Of a stretch of 64,000 nucleotides of DNA, positions 43,539 through 52,099 are shown one piece after another (the first letter of the stretch is position 1; each line of letters opens with the position of its first letter). The notes beneath the pieces were generated by a model. It had not been told where the DNA came from, did no database searches, and was given only the letters and a program-made list of their open reading frames with translations. The position numbers were made by a program, and so were the translations under genes. This DNA is from Massilia eburnea (GTDB lineage: Bacteria; Pseudomonadota; Gammaproteobacteria; Burkholderiales; Burkholderiaceae_D): assembly GCF_009720745.1 (NCBI RefSeq), contig NZ_WNKX01000024.1, forward strand, positions 1-64,000. The letters are read 5' to 3'.

Positions 43539-45785
43539 TCATGATAGTCCCATTTGGCAGCCGTCGGCATCGAAATTTGCCGCTAGCGCTACCCGTGTCG
43601 CATTGCCTTCCACCTCGCGCGAGATAGTGCCGCGCTGGCCATAGAAGTCACGGAAGCTTTGTGCCTGCGGTGTCATTGCATATTGCAAGCTTTGGTCCGT
43701 CGTTGCAGCGCAATTGTCTTCGACCAGCAGGCGGAAGCCTGACGCCGCCGCTTGCAGGCGCACCTGCAGGAATAAGCGGGGCTGGGTTGCGCGCTGGGCG
43801 CGCCGGAGGGCATCGTCGATGAGCGGCAGCAGCGTCATGGGCGGGAAACGCAAGCCATGCATGGCGGGCGCGACATCGATGTCCCAGTCCAGCCGCTCGC
43901 CCCAGCTGCCGGCGTGCAGCCGCAGGTAGGCATGCGCCAGTTGCACTTCATCGCCCAGCGTCGCGCCGCCGCCATGCAGGTGCGGCAAGGCGGCCTGCAG
44001 GTAAGCGATCAGCCGGTCCAGTTGCTGTTCGGCGGCATTGTGCTGGCCACGGTACAGCGCCTGGATGCGGCCGATTTCGCGCACCAGCAGGGCAGGCTCG
44101 ATGCGCGCCTTGAGGATGTTCAGGCGCGACTCCACCATCAGGCGCTTGGCATCCGCGCAGTCGCGGCGCGCACTCCACAGGCGTGCGGCGGCTTGGCGCG
44201 AGCGTGCATCCACGCTCAGTCCGGCGGCCAGCAGGGCGCCGCCGGTCAGCGCGAGCCACAGCATATGGACAAAGAGGCCAACGTAGTCGTAGGCGATGAA
44301 GCGGTGCTGGAAATAGGATGGCGGCACAGCCAGCGCGGCGGCCAGCAGCGCTCCCGCAGCGACAGCGGCGGCCAGCAGCGGTGGCCGCCAGCGCGGGGCG
44401 GCGGCAATGCGTTCGGCGGCCGTGATCGCACCCACCATCACGGAGGCGAACAGCAAGCCGTTGACGAAGACGACGGCGGCCCCGCCCAGGCAGTATTGCC
44501 AGCCGCCGACGTCCAGGTCGATCGGCAGCACGCGCAGTTCGTCGATGGCGCCGGTAACAAGGCCGACCAGCAGCAGCAGGGGCAAGCGGGCGCGCATGCA
44601 TTGGCGCCAACTGGACGCCGGCAACGCTGCCGCGTTCACTTCGCCTGCCTGCCGGCGGGGCGCGCAGTGTGCGTCGGGCCCAGCATCTGCCGCAGGGTCG
44701 TCGGCAGCGTGCAGCGGCCATCGTGGCGCGCCGTGATGCAGGGGAATCTCAATGCTGGCCACCACGCCGCGCGGCATGTTCCGCTGCAGGGCCAGCGCCG
44801 CGCCTTGGCCAAACAAAGTCCGCAGGCGCGCGCGGATATTCACCAGTCCAACGCCGCTGCCGCAGCTGGACTGGAAGCCGACCCCATTGTCGGCCACGCT
44901 CACCTGCAGGCGCCCTTCCTGCACTTTGGCGCTGATGTCGACGCGGCCGCCTTCGGCCGCTGGCGCCAGGCCATGCTTGATGGCGTTTTCCACCAGCGTT
45001 ACCAGCATCATGGGCGGGAAGGCATGGCTGGCAAGCTCGTCCGGCAAGTCAATAACGAACTGCAAGCGATTGCCCATCCTGATGTGCAGGATCTCCAGGT
45101 AAGCGCGGGCCAGTTCGCATTCGCTGGCCAGCGTGGCGCCGTCATCGCGGATCTGGGGCAAGGCTGCGCCAAGGTACAGACGCAGGCTGGACAGCATACG
45201 GTCGGCCTCCGCCGCGCCCGCCTGGTACAGGCATTTCACGGTGGCCAGCGTGTTGAACAGGAAGTGGGGTTCGATCTGCGCCTCCAGCACTTTCAAGCGC
45301 GCCTCCTCCGTGCGCCGCTGCAGTACGGCGCGGTCCAGCGCCAGGCGCCGGGTGCGCAGCGCTGCACGTGCTGCCTGGCGGCGGCGGCCCCAAACCAGGG
45401 TGAACAAATCGGCCAACAGGATGGCGCGCAAGGCTTCGCCAGTTAGTTCCAGCAAAGGCGGGTAGTAGCCTGCCGGGTAGCGGAACAGGGTCAGTGCGGT
45501 AAAGCCGGCAGTCGTAGCGGCGGTGGCGGCGGCCAGCACTGCTGCCAGGCGCCAGTGTCCGTCGCGCTGGAACAGGTGGTCGGTGCCGGCTACCGCCAGC
45601 ATCGCAAGCAAACCCAGCACGGTGGTATCGCCTAATTGCTCCAGCCAGCCCGCCAGGATCTGTCCCGGCGACCATTCGTACCAGGTACCCGGACTGAACA
45701 GCACCTCGGTGGACAGCAGCAGGCATAGCGCAAGGACGGTGAGGACGTAGCGCCATGCTCCGCGTGCAATGAAGAGCCGCTTCAT
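43539..45785 (-). CDS. Tandem LytS-type kinase: active module fused to a degenerate second module
   Basis: 748 residues built as two copies of one plan. Module 1 (1-350): membrane helices to about 135, coil, IEPHFLFNTLATVKCLYQAG with His174, VENAIKHG at 265-272, DNGVGF at 299-304 and SGVGLVNI. Module 2 (about 395-748): helices, coil, then RIEPALLVREIGRIQALYRG, where Ala565 replaces the His; the N-box is IDDALRR and the G1 box is DNCAATT. Module 2 should therefore neither bind ATP well nor phosphorylate. It may act as a regulatory pseudokinase within the dimer. Partner regulator is two genes downstream. Confidence 0.88.
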   Translation of the reverse strand: MKRLFIARGAWRYVLTVLALCLLLSTEVLFSPGTWYEWSPGQILAGWLEQLGDTTVLGLLAMLAVAGTDHLFQRDGHWRLAAVLAAATAATTAGFTALTLFRYPAGYYPPLLELTGEALRAILLADLFTLVWGRRRQAARAALRTRRLALDRAVLQRRTEEARLKVLEAQIEPHFLFNTLATVKCLYQAGAAEADRMLSSLRLYLGAALPQIRDDGATLASECELARAYLEILHIRMGNRLQFVIDLPDELASHAFPPMMLVTLVENAIKHGLAPAAEGGRVDISAKVQEGRLQVSVADNGVGFQSSCGSGVGLVNIRARLRTLFGQGAALALQRNMPRGVVASIEIPLHHGAPRWPLHAADDPAADAGPDAHCAPRRQAGEVNAAALPASSWRQCMRARLPLLLLVGLVTGAIDELRVLPIDLDVGGWQYCLGGAAVVFVNGLLFASVMVGAITAAERIAAAPRWRPPLLAAAVAAGALLAAALAVPPSYFQHRFIAYDYVGLFVHMLWLALTGGALLAAGLSVDARSRQAAARLWSARRDCADAKRLMVESRLNILKARIEPALLVREIGRIQALYRGQHNAAEQQLDRLIAYLQAALPHLHGGGATLGDEVQLAHAYLRLHAGSWGERLDWDIDVAPAMHGLRFPPMTLLPLIDDALRRAQRATQPRLFLQVRLQAAASGFRLLVEDNCAATTDQSLQYAMTPQAQSFRDFYGQRGTISREVEGNATRVALAANFDADGCQMGLS

Positions 45786-45853
45786 GATTGATAAATTTTA
45801 CGCGCAGGGGAAGCGCCGTGACAGTAGTATTTCCCAACTACAGCGAGGCGAAT

Positions 45854-47044
45854 ATGGCACTGACTAGCAAACTGACAGGTGCGTGTTGGGGCCTGGCGCT
45901 GCTCGGCATGCTGCTGGCATCGACGGCGGCGCGGGCCGATGCGGTGACGGACTGGAATGGCGCTGCCTGCACGATCCTGTCCGGCGCCCACTTGAATGCG
46001 GCGCGGGCGGACCGTGTCCTGGCCATCATGCACACCGCCATGTACCGGGCGGCGCGCGCCAGCAGCTCGCAAGCCGGCGTGGACCTCGATGCCGCACTGG
46101 CCGCCAGCGGGCGCACCACCTTGCTGGCACAGGCGCCCTCCGAGCAAGCCGCGATCGAGGCGGCCTACCAGTCTGCATTGGCGAAGGCGCGTGCCGATCC
46201 TGGCGCGCGCGCCGCCGGCATCGCTGCCGGGCAAGCGGCTGCGGCGGCAGTGCTCGCCGCGCGCAGCGAGGATGGCGCCAGCCTCGACATGGCTTACCAG
46301 CCGGGCGGTAACTCGCCCGGGGAGTACGTGCCGACCATGCAAGAGATCGCACCGGTGCTGGTGCATTGGGGCCGCCGCAAGCCATGGCTGATGGCCAGTG
46401 CCGACGCCTTCCGGCCGCCGCCGCCCCCCGCTTTGTCCAGCGCAGCCTGGGCGCGTGACTTGCAGGAAATGCGCGATTTTGGCGGCCGCAACAGCACGCG
46501 CCGCAGCGCTGCCGAGACCGCCACAGCGCGTTTCTGGGCAGCCAATTCGCCGCTCATATTTTTCAACCTGGCGCGTGGCGTTGCGCAGATGCCGGACCGC
46601 AGCGTCCTGCGCAACGCCCGCCTGTATGCAGCGCTGGCGCAGGCAATTGACGACACCACGATCGCTGTATTCGACGCGAAATACCACTATCGTTTCTGGC
46701 GCCCGGTGACGGCGATAGGACGCGACGATCCGGCCTGGACCCCACTGCTCGACACGCCACCCCATCCCGAATATCCCTGTGCGCATTGCGCTGTGGCCAG
46801 CGTGGTGGCAACCGTGCTGCAGGCCGAACTGGGACGCGCCAGCCCGCCGCTGCTCGAGACCAGCAGTCCGAGCGCAGCCGGCGAGCGGCGCCAATGGCAC
46901 TCGCCGGCCGCCTTCAGCCAGGAGGTGGCGTTGACGCGCATCCATGGCGGGGTGCATTTCCGCAGTTCGACCGAGGCCGGCACGGCGCTGGGCCAGCGCA
47001 TCGGTGCGCTGGCCGCCAGCAGTTTCCGGCTTGGCAGGGACTAG
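45854..47044 (+). CDS. Exported vanadium-haloperoxidase / PAP2-like protein
   Basis: 396 residues from the ATG giving MALTSKLTGACWGLALLGML, signal peptide ending STAARADA. Family blocks: VLAIMHTAMYRAARA, KYHYRFWRPVTAIGRDDPAW, HPEYPCAHCAVASVVATVLQ and TRIHGGVHFRSSTEAG. The middle motif normally reads P-x-Y-x-S-G-H; here Cys-Ala stand for Ser-Gly, while the Lys, Arg and both His of the oxyanion pocket remain. Activity as haloperoxidase or phosphatase is uncertain. Divergent from the tandem kinase. Confidence 0.82.
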   Translation: MALTSKLTGACWGLALLGMLLASTAARADAVTDWNGAACTILSGAHLNAARADRVLAIMHTAMYRAARASSSQAGVDLDAALAASGRTTLLAQAPSEQAAIEAAYQSALAKARADPGARAAGIAAGQAAAAAVLAARSEDGASLDMAYQPGGNSPGEYVPTMQEIAPVLVHWGRRKPWLMASADAFRPPPPPALSSAAWARDLQEMRDFGGRNSTRRSAAETATARFWAANSPLIFFNLARGVAQMPDRSVLRNARLYAALAQAIDDTTIAVFDAKYHYRFWRPVTAIGRDDPAWTPLLDTPPHPEYPCAHCAVASVVATVLQAELGRASPPLLETSSPSAAGERRQWHSPAAFSQEVALTRIHGGVHFRSSTEAGTALGQRIGALAASSFRLGRD

Positions 47045-47475
47045 CGTCCCACCAGAGCCGGCGAAAGTGCGGGCCCGATCGAAGCGGTCGTGCCCTTGTC
47101 GTCATCGTCGTCATACCTGAACACGACGCGGAACTGCACTGTGTAGGCCGCCTGGTCAGGCGTGCGGCAATGCAGGCGGCGTACGGCCATGCGCACCGGA
47201 TCGCGAAATTCCCAATAGCTTGCCCTGGTTTGCAGGTCGCTTAACTGCTCGCCCTTCAGTGTGAACTTGACCATCACCTCGGCCGGCGTATCAATTTGCC
47301 ACGCCGCCTTGCTCAGCCTCTCTTGCAAATCACTGATGCCGTTCGGACACGCCGCGGTGAGCGGCATCTCGTGGCTGACGATCACGGCGGGCATCGCCTC
47401 GGGCGCTTGCTGCGCCAGGGCAGGAATGGCGAACGCCATGCTGGCGGCGCCCAACAACAGGCAGGACTTGTTCAT
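47041..47475 (-). CDS. Small exported protein with TonB-C-like domain
   Basis: 144 residues; signal peptide CLLLGAASMAFAIPALAQQA. After two cysteines (TAACPNGISD; RRLHCRTPDQ) that may pair, VMVKFTLKGEQLSDLQTRAS and YTVQFRVVFRYDDDDDK resemble the beta-alpha-beta core of TonB C-terminal domains. There is no membrane anchor or proline spacer, so it is not an energy transducer. Function unknown. Overlaps the haloperoxidase stop by 4 bp. Confidence 0.7.
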   Translation of the reverse strand: MNKSCLLLGAASMAFAIPALAQQAPEAMPAVIVSHEMPLTAACPNGISDLQERLSKAAWQIDTPAEVMVKFTLKGEQLSDLQTRASYWEFRDPVRMAVRRLHCRTPDQAAYTVQFRVVFRYDDDDDKGTTASIGPALSPALVGR

Positions 47476-47607
47476 GAGCTTGCTCCTCGTGGTGGAAATG
47501 GGTCGGCACTTGCAGCCTAGGCCGCGCTGCCTGCCAAGGCCATGCCCACCCGACGAAGACCGCCATGACGGGGACCGAACCCCTCCTGCCGCCGACGAAA
47601 GCCGGAA

Positions 47608-47635
47608 ATAAAAAACGCCACCCGGAGGTGGCGTT
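47608..47635 (-). terminator. Intrinsic terminator of aceA
   Basis: AACGCCACC and GGTGGCGTT form a 9-bp perfect stem at 47614-47635 around a four-base loop. On the minus strand it runs into TTTTTTATTT. It lies 20 bp beyond the aceA stop codon. Confidence 0.88.
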
Positions 47636-47655
47636 GCTTGCTTTGGAGGGCAGGC

Positions 47656-49236
47656 TTAGAACTGGTTCATGGTGTTGTCTTTACCGGCCGCCTTCAGGGC
47701 CGCTTCGCCGCTGAAGTATTCCTTGTGGTCGTCGCCGATGTCGGAACCGGACATGTTCTGGTGCTTGACGCAGGCGATGCCCTGGCGGATTTCCTTGCGC
47801 TGCACGCCGGCCACGTAGCCCAGCATGCCCTGGTCGCCGAAGTATTCCTTGGCCAGGTTGTCGGTCGACAGGGCCGCGGTGTGGTAGGTCGGCAGGGTGA
47901 TCAGGTGGTGGAAGATGCCTGCTTCGCGCGCCGCGTCGGCCTGGAAGGTGCGGATCTTCTCGTCTGCCTCGATGGCCAGCGCGGTGCTGTCGTACTCGGC
48001 GTTCATCAGCGCGGCGCGGTCGTAGGCCGACACGTCTTCGCCTGCGGCCTTCATGCGGTCGTAGGCTTGCTGGCGGAAGTTCAGGGTCCAGTTGAACGAT
48101 GGGCTGTTGTTGTACACCAGCTTGGCGTTCGGGATGACTTTGCGGATTTCCTTGACCATGCCGCCGATCTGGCCGATGTGCGGTTTCTCGGTTTCGATCC
48201 ACAGCAGGTCGGCGCCGTTCTGCAGCGAGGCGATGCAGTCCATGACGCAGCGTGCTTCGCCGGTGCCTGGGCGGAACTGGAACAGGTTGGAAGCCAGGCG
48301 CTTAGGACGCAGCAGCTTGCCGTCGCGTTTGATGATCACGTCGCCGTTGCCCAGGGCGTCGGCCGACACTTCGTCGCAATCGAGGAAGGAGTTGTACTGG
48401 TCGCCCAGGTCGCCCGGCTTGCTGGTGACGGCGATCTGCTTGGTCAGGCCGGCGCCCAGCGAGTCGGTACGTGCCACGATGATGCCGTCGTCCACGCCCA
48501 GCTCCAGGAAGGCGTAGCGCACGGCGCGGATCTTGGCCAGGAAGTCTTCGTGAGGCACGGTGACCTTGCCGTCCTGGTGGCCGCACTGCTTCTCGTCCGA
48601 CACCTGGTTTTCGATCTGGATGCAGCAGGCGCCGGCTTCGATGAATTGCTTGGCCAGCAGGTAGGTCGCTTCGGCGTTGCCGAAACCGGCGTCGATGTCG
48701 GCGATGATCGGTACCACGTGAGTGACATGGTTGTCGATCTTGTCCTGGATGGCTTTCTTGGCGTCGCCGGTGGCGGCGTCCAGCTGGCGGAACAGGCCCC
48801 CCAGTTCGCGGGCATCAGCCTGGCGCAAGAAGGTGTACAGCTCCTTGATCAGGGCCGACACGGCGGTTTTTTCGTGCATCGACTGGTCAGGCAGCGGGCC
48901 GAACTCGGAGCGCAGCGCAGCGACCATCCAGCCCGACAGGTAGAGGTAGCGGCGATCGGTGCTGTTGAAGTGCTTCTTAATCGAGATCATCTTCTGCTGG
49001 CCGATGAAACCGTGCCAGCAGCCCAGGGACTGGGTGTACTGGGATGGGTCGGCATCGTAGCGGGCCATGTCGGCGCGCATGATCTTGGCGGTGTAGCGGG
49101 CGATGTCCAGGCCGGTCTTGAACTTGTTCTGGGCGCGCATGCGTGCGGCCGCTTCCGGGCTGATGGCGTTCCAGGCGCTGCCGTTACGTTCCTTCAGGGC
49201 TGCGATGGCGTTGATGTCGTCTTGGTAGTGGGACAT
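47656..49236 (-). CDS. aceA: Isocitrate lyase (long form)
   Basis: 526 residues. Cleaves isocitrate to succinate and glyoxylate, first step of the glyoxylate bypass. Key blocks: IADIDAGFGNAEATYLLAKQ for magnesium binding, the catalytic-loop cysteine in KQCGHQDGKV (usually KKCGH), and IVARTDSLGAGL. At about 526 residues it belongs to the longer isocitrate lyase group found in beta- and gammaproteobacteria. The start at 49236 has AGGA eight bases upstream; an ATG two codons earlier lacks spacing. Malate synthase is not in the window. Confidence 0.95.
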   Translation of the reverse strand: MSHYQDDINAIAALKERNGSAWNAISPEAAARMRAQNKFKTGLDIARYTAKIMRADMARYDADPSQYTQSLGCWHGFIGQQKMISIKKHFNSTDRRYLYLSGWMVAALRSEFGPLPDQSMHEKTAVSALIKELYTFLRQADARELGGLFRQLDAATGDAKKAIQDKIDNHVTHVVPIIADIDAGFGNAEATYLLAKQFIEAGACCIQIENQVSDEKQCGHQDGKVTVPHEDFLAKIRAVRYAFLELGVDDGIIVARTDSLGAGLTKQIAVTSKPGDLGDQYNSFLDCDEVSADALGNGDVIIKRDGKLLRPKRLASNLFQFRPGTGEARCVMDCIASLQNGADLLWIETEKPHIGQIGGMVKEIRKVIPNAKLVYNNSPSFNWTLNFRQQAYDRMKAAGEDVSAYDRAALMNAEYDSTALAIEADEKIRTFQADAAREAGIFHHLITLPTYHTAALSTDNLAKEYFGDQGMLGYVAGVQRKEIRQGIACVKHQNMSGSDIGDDHKEYFSGEAALKAAGKDNTMNQF

Positions 49237-49316
49237 GGTCATTTTCCTAGCAAAAAAGCGGATTAAGAAAGGCGAAGCACTTGAGATAATGATAGGCCGT
49301 TCCGCTGCGTTGCACC

Positions 49317-49363
49317 ATGTCTTATATAAGACATATAAGTTATTTTTTATCGTTTGATTTCAA
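49317..49363 (-). promoter_or_regulatory. aceA promoter with 18-bp perfect palindromic operator
   Basis: ATGTCTTATATAAGACAT at 49317-49334 is a perfect palindrome. On the minus strand TTGAAA (near 49363) followed after 17 bp by ACTTAT makes a plausible -35/-10 pair, and the palindrome lies just downstream of the -10. That position suits a repressor responding to acetate or acetyl-CoA status; the regulator is not identified. The 237-bp region is clearly AT-rich. Confidence 0.65.
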
Positions 49364-49479
49364 TGACTTAATTTTAGTTTCTTATGATATGAAACGCCTT
49401 TTCGTAGAATGAACTGAGCGGCATGGTGCGCCGCCGAGCAATTTTCTACGATGTGGAATCCGGTTTTCGCGATGTGGAA

Positions 49480-50466
49480 TTAATGGCTCACTTTCGGCAT
49501 GACGCCGGAATTTTTAAATGGATCGACGACATTGCCGAAGTGAATGCGGAGATCTTGCGCTGGTCTGAAATTGGACATGTGCGACCGGAAGGTGAGGGGA
49601 TCGATCTTTTTTAACGTACCGGGGAAGCAAAGGCTGACCAGTTCGTCAGGCGCGCGTTTGACGATATTGAGGGTGAAGTCTTCGATGCCCCGCTTCCAGG
49701 TATTGCCGGTAGTAAGAATGTAGGAGACGTCGAGCCCGTCGAAGTATGTTTTCTTGCCGACGGTCTTGGCGCGGGCGGCCTTGAAGCCCGGCTCGACGCA
49801 ATAGTTCTTTTGGAATTGGGCGGCATCATCGTACATCGCCGATCCGCTTCCGGCAGCGACGAATGGGCGGTATTCGTGGTGCACGCGCACCAGCTTGTTG
49901 GCCGCGAATTTTTGCGTCCAGATATAGTCGACCTTCGCCATCCAGCCTGGGCCCTCAGGCGCTTCGCTCCACAAACCAAGTTCGACCAATGCCGCGATCT
50001 GGCCCTCGCTTAAGCCGGGAGGAGTGCTGTCATCGCCGCTCGCAAATACGCTTGGGTTGGCGATTTGCGTATCGTTCAAGCCGAGTTTCTTCAGTTGGGC
50101 GGTAACGTCCTTGCCTTCTTGTGTCAGGGCGGAGATACGACTCGTAAACGTTACTGGCTTGCCGTCGACTTGAATAGAGAAACCATTTGGCTCGCCATAA
50201 TAGGCATTGCTGGGAAGGATGACGGCTGAGTAGGGCGGCAGGGGAAACACGATGGTTTCTTCCACGTCTTTGCTCGACTCGTTCAGGAACTCGTAGTCGA
50301 CGCTGATCTTGTCGTAGCTGATGGTCAGCACTTCCTTTTTCATGGCGATGGCGTCGGTCTTGCCGAATACGATGCCGCCTACGCCGACTGCGGCAACCCC
50401 GTCATTGGCCAGTGCCGCCGTTGGCAGAAGGAGCGTCGCTAAGGCGAATTTCAAGGTGTTGGGCAT
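49480..50466 (-). CDS. Exported DUF4424-like protein
   Basis: 328 residues from the ATG giving MPNTLKFALATLLLPTAALA, a signal peptide. Blocks VGGIVFGKTDAIAMKKEVLT, ISYDKISVDYEFLNESSKDV and ETIVFPLPPYSAVILPS match the DUF4424 pattern, a beta-rich exported protein of unknown role. Two cysteines (KNYCVEPGF; VSLCFPGT) may bond. The 3' half uses more AT than its neighbours. Divergent from the alkaline phosphatase genes. Confidence 0.8.
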   Translation of the reverse strand: MPNTLKFALATLLLPTAALANDGVAAVGVGGIVFGKTDAIAMKKEVLTISYDKISVDYEFLNESSKDVEETIVFPLPPYSAVILPSNAYYGEPNGFSIQVDGKPVTFTSRISALTQEGKDVTAQLKKLGLNDTQIANPSVFASGDDSTPPGLSEGQIAALVELGLWSEAPEGPGWMAKVDYIWTQKFAANKLVRVHHEYRPFVAAGSGSAMYDDAAQFQKNYCVEPGFKAARAKTVGKKTYFDGLDVSYILTTGNTWKRGIEDFTLNIVKRAPDELVSLCFPGTLKKIDPLTFRSHMSNFRPAQDLRIHFGNVVDPFKNSGVMPKVSH

Positions 50467-50540
50467 GCGCTGGCCGGAAAAAAAGAAACAATTATAAGTG
50501 CCCATATTTCGACCAGGCCTGCTTTCGCATTTCCTCGGAA

Positions 50541-50574
50541 CGGTCACGGCGCCGTCATAAAGCGCCGCTATCGT
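50541..50574 (+). promoter_or_regulatory. Pho-box-like PhoB site and -10 of the phosphatase operon
   Basis: CGGTCAC at 50541-50547 and CCGTCAT at 50552-50558 are 7-bp repeats with an 11-bp period, the geometry of the Pho box (consensus CTGTCAT, four bases between). TATCGT at 50569-50574 follows after 10 bp, the usual -10 position when PhoB replaces the -35. The first phosphatase ATG is 32 bp further on. Confidence 0.6.
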
Positions 50575-50606
50575 GTTGGTTTTTCAACCATGCTGGAACA
50601 ACATCC

Positions 50607-52073
50607 ATGAAATACAAGGCCTCCCTGAAGGCGGCGATCAGCGTCGCCGTCGCCGCACTGATTGCCGGCTGCGGCAACAGCAATAACAGTGGCACGTCCT
50701 CGTCCACCGACGGACAAACCAACACCGGCACGCCAACCAACGTCATCTTCTTTCTGGGCGATGGCATGGGCATGGCGACCATGACCGCGGCGCGTATCTA
50801 TGCGGTTGGCGAAGACGGCGAACTGACCATGGACACCCTGCCGGAAACTGCTTTCGTCAAGACGTTCTCCAACGACGCGCAAGTCACTGACAGCGCGCCT
50901 TCGATGTCGGCTTATATGACCGGCGTGAAGATGAACAATGAAGTGATCTCGATGTCGTCCGACACCAAGGCCATCGATCCGGTCAACGATGCCAACGGCA
51001 ACAAGCTGGGTAACAACTGCGGCAGCGGCAATGGCAAATCGGTTCCGACCCTGCTGGAACAAGCCAAGGCCAAGGGCCTGTCGACCGGCGTGGTGACCAC
51101 CACCCGCGTGACGCACGCTACCCCAGCCGCCACCTATTCCCACATCTGCCACCGCGACCTGGAAAACGATATCGCTGCACAAGCGGTACCAGGCGGCACC
51201 GGCTACAACGCCGCACTGGGCAACGGCCTCGACGTCCTGCTGGGCGGCGGCCGCCAGTTCTTCCAGACCGTCGCGAACGGCGGCAAGCGCTCTGACGGCC
51301 GCGACCTGATCGCTGAAATGAAGGCCATGAACTACGCCTACGCCAGCAACGCCGCCGAATTCAACGCCATCGACGGCACCAAGACCGGCCGCCTGCTGGG
51401 CCTGTTCACGTCCAGCCACATGAGCTACGACCTGGACCGCGACCCGGCAAAAGAGCCTAGCCTGGCCGACATGACCACCAAGGCCATGGATGTGCTGTCC
51501 AAAAACAGCAAGGGTTACTTCCTGATGGTAGAGGGCGGCCGCATCGACCACGCGCTGCACGAAACCACCGCCAAGAAGGCGCTGCAGGACACCCAGGCTT
51601 TCGACAACGCGATCAAGGCCGCCCTGGCCAAGGCCCGCAGCACCGATCCTGACCTGAAGAACACCCTGATCGTGGTGACCGCCGACCACGACCACACGCT
51701 GGTGCTGAACGGTTACGCCAAGCGTACCGGCAAGACCACCGCCGCCAATGCCGGCGTGCTGGGCGTGGTGAAGGATTACGTCACCGGCGCCGTGACCAAG
51801 GACGCCGACGGCGCACCGTACTCCATCATCGGCTTCGGCAACGGCGAAAACCGCACCCAGAGTTCGCGCACCGCCATGGCCAGCCTGGACGACAGCGTGA
51901 CCAGCGCCAATACCTACCATCAGGAAGCTGTGGTGCGCGTATCTGCCGGTAACGAGACCCACGGCGGTACCGACGTCTTCCTGGGTGCAATCGGCAAGGG
52001 AGCCGACACCTTCAACGGCACCATCGACAACACCAAGGTCAACGCCCTGGTAAAAGCCGCCGCCGGCCTGTGA
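50607..52073 (+). CDS. Alkaline phosphatase, lipoprotein form
   Basis: 488 residues. The N-terminus MKYKASLKAAISVAVAALIA leads to a lipobox IAGC with Cys22 and a Ser/Asn/Thr-rich tether. PhoA-type catalysis: NVIFFLGDGMGMATMTAARI with Asp52 for metal, Ser96 nucleophile in VTDSAPSMSAYMTG, VEGGRIDHALH, TADHDHTL and NETHGGTDV at the end. It releases phosphate from organic esters, here anchored to a membrane face. Tandem with a soluble paralogue; shared Pho-box-like promoter. Confidence 0.92.
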   Translation: MKYKASLKAAISVAVAALIAGCGNSNNSGTSSSTDGQTNTGTPTNVIFFLGDGMGMATMTAARIYAVGEDGELTMDTLPETAFVKTFSNDAQVTDSAPSMSAYMTGVKMNNEVISMSSDTKAIDPVNDANGNKLGNNCGSGNGKSVPTLLEQAKAKGLSTGVVTTTRVTHATPAATYSHICHRDLENDIAAQAVPGGTGYNAALGNGLDVLLGGGRQFFQTVANGGKRSDGRDLIAEMKAMNYAYASNAAEFNAIDGTKTGRLLGLFTSSHMSYDLDRDPAKEPSLADMTTKAMDVLSKNSKGYFLMVEGGRIDHALHETTAKKALQDTQAFDNAIKAALAKARSTDPDLKNTLIVVTADHDHTLVLNGYAKRTGKTTAANAGVLGVVKDYVTGAVTKDADGAPYSIIGFGNGENRTQSSRTAMASLDDSVTSANTYHQEAVVRVSAGNETHGGTDVFLGAIGKGADTFNGTIDNTKVNALVKAAAGL

Positions 52074-52099
52074 TCACATTCAAAGAACTGGAACCGCAT

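Noticed and set aside
49423..49614. 63-residue plus-strand frame in the aceA / DUF4424 gap
   Set aside because: Most of it lies antisense to the end of the DUF4424 gene; no ribosome site or family similarity.
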